From Paenibacillus taiwanensis DSM 18679 (GTDB lineage: Bacteria > Bacillota > Bacilli > Paenibacillales > Paenibacillaceae), in assembly GCF_000425125.1 (NCBI RefSeq), contig NZ_KE384306.1, positions 831,705-895,704 of the forward strand: a stretch of 64,000 nucleotides of DNA. Reading direction: 5' to 3'. Shown here in pieces: positions 61,202 through 64,000 of the stretch; the stretch's first letter is position 1; every line of letters starts with the position of its first letter. The position numbers and the translations under genes are program-made. The notes below the pieces were generated by a model. That model was not told the DNA's origin. It saw only the letters and a list, made by a program, of their open reading frames with translations, and searched no databases.

Positions 61202-61828
61202 TCAAGGCGTACGAATAATATTTGAATTGTTGTGCAGCAGTACGCGGCGTGCAGTCACATATCGATCGCTCCACGAATCTGCGTTTAAGCTGGAGTAAGT
61301 AACCCCCGGTTTCCCGAAAGTATGCAAAATTTGATTGTTACCTGCATAAATAGCAACGTGACTAATCTTTTTATCACCACGACGACCGCTGGAGAAAAAG
61401 ATCAAATCCCCTTTTTGTAGTTGTGAGCGTTTAATGTAAGCGCCTTTTTTAGCCTGCTCATAGGAAGCGCGAGGCAGGTCAACACCTTCTAAATTAAACA
61501 AGTATTGTACAAGAGAAGAGCAGTCAAAGCTTTTTGTTTGGAAACTTTTTGCACCAAATACGTAACGTGTTCCTAAGTATTTTTCACCTTTTCTAATAAT
61601 GTTACTAGCAGCCTGAGCAGTAAAAGAGCTAGTTGTATAAGTAGCTTGTGTTTGATTGGCGCTTGTATTAGATGCTTGTTGATTACTCTGTGTAGCAGTT
61701 GAAGTGCTGCTTCCGCTAGTAGTTGAATCCGCAAATGCTGTATGTCCAGGCAACATACCTGTAAAAGCAGCTGCCATAATGGCAACGACTGCAAGGCGGC
61801 GATATGATAAAAGTGTCATTGTTGTCAT
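61202..61828 (-). CDS. Secreted NlpC/P60 (C40) peptidase
   Basis: A 208-residue exported protein. A signal peptide (residues 1-33, ending AFA-DST) precedes a low-complexity Ser/Thr/Gln/Asn stretch (34-75). Then comes an NlpC/P60 domain (about 80-205) with catalytic Cys in KSFDCSSLVQYLF, His in KKISHVAIYAG and the third polar residue His in QILHTFG. It is a cell-wall D,L-endopeptidase cutting peptidoglycan stem peptides. It lacks LysM or SH3 anchors, so it is likely released or wall-associated through other contacts. On the minus strand GAAAGGATGAC precedes the ATG. A cre-like site lies about 100 bases upstream. Confidence 0.88.
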   Translation of the reverse strand: MTTMTLLSYRRLAVVAIMAAAFTGMLPGHTAFADSTTSGSSTSTATQSNQQASNTSANQTQATYTTSSFTAQAASNIIRKGEKYLGTRYVFGAKSFQTKSFDCSSLVQYLFNLEGVDLPRASYEQAKKGAYIKRSQLQKGDLIFFSSGRRGDKKISHVAIYAGNNQILHTFGKPGVTYSSLNADSWSDRYVTARRVLLHNNSNIIRTP

Positions 61829-61927
61829 CCTTTCGTTACTTTTTTGTCAACAAAAGTATAACAAACTGTAATTACTCTGTTTATATACTAAAATATACTA
61901 AAAGCTTACAAACTTCTGTATATCAAT

Positions 61928-61944
61928 ATAGTAAGCGCTTACAT
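61928..61944 (-). promoter_or_regulatory. cre-like (CcpA) site upstream of the C40 peptidase gene
   Basis: Minus strand ATGTAAGCGCTTACTA matches the catabolite-responsive-element consensus WTGNAANCGNWWNCW. It lies about 100-116 bases before the start codon. Further up, to 62112, no gene or recognised motif was found. Confidence 0.5.
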
Positions 61945-62112
61945 TAAAAGTTGATGAGTGCAACGTCAGCACTGGAAAATGCTTATCTGATTGTTTCCTT
62001 GGCGATAGATACGGTTGTGGAATCCCTTTGTTATCATTTTTGTAAGACCGTTGTAAACCCAATGCAACACCTTTGATAAGCTTTTACAGGCTAGTCTAAA
62101 CCATTTAAACCT

Positions 62113-62171
62113 AAAGAAGCCGCCTTGATGAAAAAGCAGTGTCTGCAATCACAGAAAAGGGTGGCTTCTTT
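62113..62171 (-). terminator. Probable terminator after the thiamine pyrophosphokinase gene
   Basis: AAAGAAGCCGCC (62113-62124) and GGTGGCTTCTTT (62160-62171) form a 12-bp stem (one wobble) around a 35-base loop, 46 bases beyond the stop codon on the minus strand. The T-tail is short. Confidence 0.5.
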
Positions 62172-62217
62172 TGATATATTACGTTCAAGACGTCGAACTT
62201 GACCAATTTGAAGCAAG

Positions 62218-62886
62218 TTAATCGTTGCTGCAAATAACGAGCAATAAACCTTCGCGGATAGATATGCTGCCTTCCTCGTCTATCCATTTGTTGCTAATCC
62301 CAAGCGATTGCCCGATTACGAGGGATGCATCGTGCAGTGGATACTGAAACCCAGTCAAGTGAATACCATGCACCTCCAACGACAGCGGGAGTAATGATAA
62401 ATAGGTGTAATGCTCCTTGTTCACGGTTAACTTTCGATCCACGAGACGGATGCAGTTGTGTGCATCTATAATACGCATGTCGATCTGTAATTCAAGTGCG
62501 CGCTTTAACAAGTGAATATTAGCTAACGTGTGATCCAGTCTTGTTCCGGTACCCGCACATAAAGTGATGGAAGTAGCGTTATGTTCGATGGCTGCCAGAA
62601 AAGCAAGCTCAGTGTCCGTATAATTTTTGTCAATAGCATCGCAGCCTATGTATTGATTACTGGAAGTTTGAATATGTTCACGTTCTGATTCGTCAACGGA
62701 ATCAAAGTCGCCAAGCGAAAGGTCCGGCTTATATCCAAGTGCAATAATTACGGCAGCTCCGCGGTCCGCACCAATAATGTAATCAGCTTGTGCCAGTGCA
62801 GTAGCGATGCTTGCATCTGGACTTCCGCCAGATACGATTACAATTTCACGCTGATGTGGATCTTTGCGATCTCTGTGTTGTTTCAT
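62218..62886 (-). CDS. Thiamine pyrophosphokinase
   Basis: A 222-residue enzyme that converts thiamine and ATP to TPP. The catalytic-domain motifs are IVSGGSPDASIA, YIIGADRGAAVIIALGYKPDLSLGDFDSV (shown in parts; GDFDSV is the substrate motif), KNYTDTELAF and LCAGTGTRLDHTLANI. A C-terminal thiamine-binding beta domain follows. ATG at 62886 with AAGGAAGG on the minus strand is preferred; a longer in-frame start overlaps the divergent phosphatase gene. It lies 3.3 kb from the thiamine operon and has no visible TPP riboswitch of its own. Confidence 0.92.
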   Translation of the reverse strand: MKQHRDRKDPHQREIVIVSGGSPDASIATALAQADYIIGADRGAAVIIALGYKPDLSLGDFDSVDESEREHIQTSSNQYIGCDAIDKNYTDTELAFLAAIEHNATSITLCAGTGTRLDHTLANIHLLKRALELQIDMRIIDAHNCIRLVDRKLTVNKEHYTYLSLLPLSLEVHGIHLTGFQYPLHDASLVIGQSLGISNKWIDEEGSISIREGLLLVICSND

Positions 62887-63044
62887 GACTAGACCTTCCT
62901 TTAATCCAAAATTCATAAATTTCAAAACTCTAATTGTCGTCCTGTTATATGTTAGTATATCTTGTTCTGCTAGATGTACCAAGAGTTGAAACCGAAATGA
63001 ACAAACGTTACAATGAAGTAGCTGTTTGTTGAGGGGGAATTGAG

Positions 63045-63524
63045 ATGATCTCTGTACTTTTTGTGTGCTTGGGCAATATATGTCGTTCACCAATGGCTGA
63101 AGCTGTGATGCGTCAGCAGGTTGAGGATGCGGGATTGTCTGCATCTATTCAAGTAGACAGCGCTGGAACGGGGGATTGGCACATTGGCCATCCACCACAT
63201 GAAGGAACTCGAAACATGCTTGATCAAGTGATGATTTCGTATGCAGGCATGAAAGCACGCCAAATTGAAACAAATGATTTCACGAACTTCACTTATATCG
63301 TTTGCATGGATGAAAATAATGAACGTAATGTTATGGCATGGAAGGGTGCGCATGAGCGAACAGCTGAAGTGATTCGTTTTATGTCGCTGTTACCAGAGGA
63401 ACCTTTAACAGACGTGCCGGACCCTTATTATACGGGCAACTTTGATGAAGTATATCGTCTAGTATCAGAAGGTTGCAAGCAACTGTTGGCGAAGATTGTT
63501 CGTGAACATCATTTGTTAGCTTAA
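63045..63524 (+). CDS. Low-molecular-weight protein tyrosine phosphatase
   Basis: A 159-residue LMW-PTP. The P-loop is at the N-terminus: V7-C8-L-G-N-I-C-R14-S15, with nucleophile Cys8 and Arg14. The general acid is Asp126 in VPDPYYTGNFDEVY. It removes phosphate from protein tyrosine or arginine. The gene is divergent from thiamine pyrophosphokinase and stands alone. ATG follows GAGGGGG. In Firmicutes such enzymes counter BY-kinases or McsB; no partner kinase is nearby. Confidence 0.93.
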   Translation: MISVLFVCLGNICRSPMAEAVMRQQVEDAGLSASIQVDSAGTGDWHIGHPPHEGTRNMLDQVMISYAGMKARQIETNDFTNFTYIVCMDENNERNVMAWKGAHERTAEVIRFMSLLPEEPLTDVPDPYYTGNFDEVYRLVSEGCKQLLAKIVREHHLLA

Positions 63525-63675
63525 GGAAGGGGTTCGGCTGCGAGTTGCTTATTGCTTATTCCGGTCAACGGGTCAACGAACTGATTTGTTAATGTTTGTT
63601 AGACATGAGGATAGGGTTAGGACAAGTTGTGACCATAACTAACGATTATAATCGCCAATTACCATATAATTGAGA

Positions 63676-63706
63676 AAGTGACATACATCCTTGTATGTCA
63701 CTTCTT
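63676..63706. terminator. Bidirectional intrinsic terminator between convergent genes
   Basis: AAGTGACATACA (63676-63687) and TGTATGTCACTT (63692-63703) form a perfect 12-bp stem around TCCT, with T- and A-rich flanks, serving the phosphatase and the convergent esterase gene. Confidence 0.8.
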
Positions 63707-63765
63707 TCATTTGGTTCAATTAAAAGGGGTCATATAAAGAGCGTATCTACAAAGCTGCACTATAT

Positions 63766-64000
63766 TTATTCCAGAAAGAATCGAAGGGCCTGCGGGATAT
63801 GCTGTTGCCAGAAACCCCATTGGTGCTTTCCGTCGTGTTCCTCGTAGTGGAAGTTAGCTGCTCTGTCAGCAAACAAACTTCTTGCTTGACGATTTAATTC
63901 CACAAAGTTATAGGTGCCACGATCTGTTTCAAAAGCTGTTTCCTGCAAACCAACAATCATAAACAGATGCAGCCAGCTCAAGTCGTGCTGCTCAGTAATG
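63766..64000 (-). CDS. Putative esterase (EstA/tributyrin-esterase-like), C-terminal fragment
   Basis: The reading frame is open to the right edge of the window, so only the last 77 codons are seen. The fragment includes LHLFMIVGLQETAFETDRGTY (in parts), an ANFHYEEHDGKHQWGFW segment with the probable catalytic His in GKHQWGFW, and the end QALRFFLE. This is the C-terminal pattern of the putative-esterase branch of the alpha/beta hydrolase fold. The serine nucleophile lies outside the window. Confidence 0.7.
   Translation of the reverse strand, partial: ITEQHDLSWLHLFMIVGLQETAFETDRGTYNFVELNRQARSLFADRAANFHYEEHDGKHQWGFWQQHIPQALRFFLE

Noticed and set aside
1-64000. tRNA, rRNA, CRISPR arrays, insertion sequences, prophage
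   Set aside because: No cloverleaf-like tRNA sequence, rRNA segment, regularly spaced direct-repeat array, transposase or phage gene was found on either strand.

Overview
The window looks like chromosomal DNA of an endospore-forming Firmicute of the Paenibacillaceae, most likely Paenibacillus. Supporting traits are moderate G+C, purine-rich ribosome-binding sites, frequent TTG/GTG starts, a secreted serine hydrolase with three S-layer-homology repeats, a YhcN/YlaJ-type sporulation lipoprotein, and the Bacillus-like order lexA, yneA, ynzC. No rRNA, tRNA, CRISPR array, transposase or prophage gene was seen. Most of the window is ordinary chromosome, with two accessory-looking islands.

Layout. 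1-8.0 kb: DUF72 gene (cut by the window edge), SLH serine hydrolase, HSL-family esterase, ECF sigma/anti-sigma pair, membrane diguanylate cyclase. 8.1-12 kb: class Ib ribonucleotide reductase nrdIEF behind a tandem pair of NrdR-box-like sites. 12-18 kb: BrnQ carrier, YitT-family membrane protein, GH29 fucosidase, MarR regulator with a palindromic operator, Pit phosphate transporter. 18.2-20.5 kb: a divergent adenylosuccinate synthetase paralogue facing away from a LysR regulator. 20.5-25.6 kb: a compact class III lanthipeptide locus consisting of a 34-residue precursor gene (21333-21437), a hairpin, a LanKC synthetase and an MFS exporter. 25.7-30.5 kb: sporulation lipoprotein, the SOS module (lexA, yneA-like, ynzC) with four SOS boxes, a membrane protein, a HAD phosphatase and a YtkA-type lipoprotein. 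30.6-36.9 kb: acireductone dioxygenase divergent from metH, RNase Z, YfhP-like membrane protein. 37-43 kb: Gfo/Idh/MocA oxidoreductase, HAD-IIA phosphatase, an Fpg/Nei-family protein with altered catalytic positions next to an endonuclease IV homologue, then a small receiver protein, a thioredoxin-like protein and an RlmM-like methyltransferase.

43.0-54.0 kb is the most unusual part: a ten-gene, tightly overlapping operon for a divergent Tad/Flp-like pilus or secretion machine. It encodes a Ser/Thr kinase fused to a MinD/CpaE-like domain, a SAF-domain (CpaB-like) protein, two more MinD-like proteins with degenerate P-loops, a CpaF-like ATPase, one large T2SF (TadB/TadC-like) membrane protein, and four small proteins with N-terminal membrane segments, one carrying a prepilin-like G|xxxxE sequence. 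The operon is preceded by helically phased AGTGTGGA repeats abutting a good promoter and by an intrinsic terminator inside its leader.

54.1-59.0 kb is a thiamine operon (tenI-like, thiO, thiS, thiG, thiD, thiE) behind a TPP riboswitch and terminator. Then come a full-length chromate transporter, a winged-helix protein with a degenerate receiver, an NlpC/P60 peptidase, thiamine pyrophosphokinase, a low-molecular-weight tyrosine phosphatase, and an esterase running off the right edge. ThiG/ThiS/ThiO make the thiazole, TenI aromatises it, ThiD phosphorylates the pyrimidine, ThiE joins the two and the pyrophosphokinase makes TPP. ThiC and ThiF are not in the window.
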